DNA of 8,389 nucleotides from positions 1 through 8,389 of the forward strand of contig CAXRGH010000019.1 of the NCBI GenBank assembly GCA_964230195.1, given 5' to 3'. Source of the stretch: CAXRGH01 sp964230195. GTDB taxonomy: Bacteria; Pseudomonadota; Gammaproteobacteria; Enterobacterales; Alteromonadaceae. The notes under the pieces are model-generated. The model saw only the letters and a program-made list of their open reading frames with translations. It was not told where the DNA came from and did not search any database. The translations under genes were made by a program, and so were the position numbers. Of the stretch, positions 7,401 through 8,389 are shown piece after piece (within the stretch, counting starts at the first letter, position 1; every line of letters starts with the position of its first letter).

Positions 7401-7697
7401 CTAAAATTTCTTTGTACTGATTAAATCACATATTTGGACTTGATAATCTGCAAAGAAGTCCTCTCGGCCTTGCTTTTTCGCAGCTAGATGTTCAGGATGC
7501 TTTTTCCACGCATTGATAGACTCGAGAGAGTTAAATTCCGCAATGAAGACTGTCTCAGTATCTTCAGCTGAGAAACTTTTAACGCTTATAAATCCCGGTA
7601 TGTCATTTACAAGCTCTACCATCCTTCCGATCAAAGCGCCTAACTTTTCAATGTTTGCACTTGATTTTGTACGTGCGCGAAAAACTACAACAATCAT
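7401..7697 (-). CDS. Antibiotic biosynthesis monooxygenase (ABM)-fold protein
   Basis: A 98-residue protein of the ABM/dimeric alpha-beta barrel superfamily (PF03992). The N-terminal strand IVVVFRART, the helix, then PGFISVKSF (34-42), the strand TVFIAEFNS (49-57), and AWKKHPEHLAAKKQG (63-77) follow the usual layout: strand, helix, PGF turn, strand, W-x-x-H-x-x-H helix. Family members include heme-degrading enzymes, quinol monooxygenases and many proteins of unknown substrate. Nothing here points to one reaction, and true monooxygenase function is not shown. The length is normal for a complete single-domain protein. The ATG at 7697 has AAGGGA about 9 bp upstream. It is transcribed toward the two-component genes and ends with TAG at 7401. 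A terminator hairpin lies directly upstream. The gene appears functionally separate from the ABC/two-component module. Confidence 0.9.
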   Translation of the reverse strand: MIVVVFRARTKSSANIEKLGALIGRMVELVNDIPGFISVKSFSAEDTETVFIAEFNSLESINAWKKHPEHLAAKKQGREDFFADYQVQICDLISTKKF

Positions 7698-8094
7698 TTT
7701 TGTTCCCTTGCTCTATCAATAAATTGAATTTAGAAATAAGAAAGCCCTCACAGTAGGCTGGGAGGGCTTTCTTGGTGACAGGGCAAATTTCACACAAGCA
7801 GTAGCTCCCCCAGCCATCTAGTGGTTACGCGGGTACAAGTGCAGGTGGTGAAAAAATTTCTATAAAGCATAACAGTGACGCTAGCCATTAATTTAATGTA
7901 AGTCAAGTCTATACCCTAACATAGTTATAACTGCCCGCATAACGGGTAAATATACGTAGGCTGAAATACCGAGTAAAGCGAAGCGAGTAATCATGCGTTG
8001 GTTAGTAATGTACCAATGTAGATTGTATCGATATCACGAATTTATTAAATTTCGCCAAAATTTCACTGTTCAGGAGATGCCTTGTACACTCTGA
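7698..8094. other. Gene-free stretch of about 400 bp
   Basis: I see no protein or RNA gene here on either strand. The stretch contains the terminator hairpin at 7738-7773, a GTTATAAC palindrome at 7924-7931, a small CCCG/CGGG hairpin at 7934-7946, and an AT-rich tract near 8036-8063. The pairing of TAAC/CGCAT (7928-7940) with ATGCG/GTTA (7993-8004) weakly recalls an integron attC site. The ABM promoter should lie at its left end, but I cannot identify a convincing one. Confidence 0.5.
7738..7773 (-). terminator. Strong 12-bp stem-loop, intrinsic terminator, possibly bidirectional
   Basis: AAGAAAGCCCTC at 7738-7749 pairs perfectly with GAGGGCTTTCTT at 7762-7773 around a 12-nt loop. The GC-rich stem core ends in a TTTCTT tract, and the minus strand continues with ATTTCT, so termination of minus-strand transcripts fits best. 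The plus strand also gives TTTCTT. No minus-strand gene is visible to its right, and the ABM start codon is only 40 bp downstream. It may be a leftover of a lost gene, or a read-through barrier or attenuator in front of the ABM gene. Confidence 0.8.
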
Positions 8095-8148
8095 CATTAT
8101 TGTTGGACGACGTTGTTTCCTAAATTGAACTTTACTGGCGTTGCATGA
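8095..8148 (+). pseudogene. 3' remnant of a paralogue of the hypothetical gene at 119-724
   Basis: From 8110 the plus strand encodes TLFPKLNFTGVA and a TGA stop at 8146-8148, identical in protein to the end of the broken gene at the left of the window. The frame is blocked by TGA at 8092-8094, so the rest of the gene is gone or scrambled. Just upstream, TTGTACA (8082-8088) and TTGGACGACG (8103-8112) resemble the codons for SLY and LDTV in the left copy. This suggests short deletions and frameshifts rather than a clean break, but that reading is tentative. Confidence 0.7.
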
Positions 8149-8157
8149 TCAGCGCAC
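8109..8157 (+). repeat. Right arm of the 49-bp imperfect inverted repeat
   Basis: It matches the reverse complement of 110-158 at 45 of 49 positions without gaps and contains the 3' end of the paralogue remnant. Lower similarity continues to about 8195, where transposase-like sequence begins. The two arms lie about 8 kb apart. Confidence 0.85.
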
Positions 8158-8194
8158 AAAACAACTAGTGATGGAGATGTATGGGAAACGGTAG

Positions 8195-8389
8195 ATGCTG
8201 CCTTGTCGTTCACCTAGTTACAGCTGTTAAAGTAAGCGAGCTAAGACCGTAGACATTATCTATAAACGCCGTTCGCCAGACGCCGTTTCTCATGTTGTAA
8301 TGGATGCAACCGGGTTGAAAATCTATGTTGAGGGCGAATGGCACGCCTATAAGCACGGGCGGGATAAGCGGCGTCGCTGGTGTAAGCTA
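8195..8389 (+). pseudogene. IS5-family transposase remnant, running off the right edge
   Basis: In one uninterrupted frame the plus strand reads PSYSC, a TAA stop at 8228-8230, then SKRAKTVDIIYKRRSPDAVS and the block MDATGLKIYVEGEWHAYKHG with KRRRWCKL up to the edge. This is the segment of IS5-type DDE transposases that carries the first catalytic aspartate (here in MDATG, codon 8303-8305) and the conserved GEGEW-like stretch. A further in-frame TAG lies at 8192-8194. The frame is retained but has at least one clear nonsense codon, and the N-terminal third of the enzyme and a left terminal repeat are not recognisable, so the copy is dead. Its left boundary falls near 8195-8212, beside the paralogue remnant, and the element may have caused that rearrangement. 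The remainder lies outside the window. Confidence 0.85.

Noticed and set aside
7216..7404. Short plus-strand reading frame after the response regulator
   Set aside because: It has no ribosome site, its composition is unlike protein, and it runs into the 3' end of the ABM gene on the other strand.
1..8389. CRISPR arrays, rRNA or tRNA genes, and integrase genes
   Set aside because: I looked on both strands and found no regularly spaced repeats, no tRNA-like cloverleaf and no rRNA or integrase signature.

Overview
The window looks like chromosomal DNA of a marine-type gammaproteobacterium. An Alteromonadales-like organism (Alteromonas, Pseudoalteromonas or Shewanella relatives) is my best guess, from the moderate GC, the codon use and the protein style. 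It is an inference; no marker gene fixes the genus.

Layout. (1) Positions 1-724 hold the gene-poor left edge and a minus-strand hypothetical gene (119-724) broken by one in-frame TGA. (2) Positions 802-4744 hold a minus-strand, translationally coupled ABC exporter pair. The ATPase gene (3869-4744) overlaps by 17 bp a very large permease (802-3885), which has two ABC-2-like membrane halves and a periplasmic domain resembling an M1 aminopeptidase whose zinc-site residues appear to be lost. (3) Positions 4745-4950 form a divergent control region with a perfect 9-bp direct repeat at 21-bp period and a second, degenerate pair of the same period facing the other way. This is the architecture expected for a LytTR-type regulator. 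(4) Positions 4951-7160 hold a plus-strand two-component pair: a multi-pass LytS/YehU-like histidine kinase and a LytTR response regulator. (5) Positions 7161-7400 hold no gene I can support. (6) Positions 7401-7697 hold a minus-strand antibiotic-biosynthesis-monooxygenase-fold protein, with a strong intrinsic terminator hairpin only about 40 bp upstream of its start. (7) Positions 7698-8094 are gene-free. (8) Positions 8095-8389 are a scar region: the last 12 codons and stop of a paralogue of the gene at 119-724, in opposite orientation, run into a nonsense-riddled IS5-family transposase fragment that leaves the window.

How the genes may work together. The central 6.4 kb reads as one self-contained envelope-sensing unit. 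The kinase would sense a membrane or extracytoplasmic signal and phosphorylate the LytTR regulator. The regulator would bind the repeats between the two operons and control its own operon, the exporter, or both. The substrate is unknown. The peptidase-like domain suggests, without proving it, a peptide-like ligand.

The most unusual signals are the paired repeats in the divergent promoter region, the apparently dead peptidase domain fused to the permease, and an 8-kb-apart inverted repeat that is the 3' end of a duplicated hypothetical gene. Its differences within the coding part are all synonymous.
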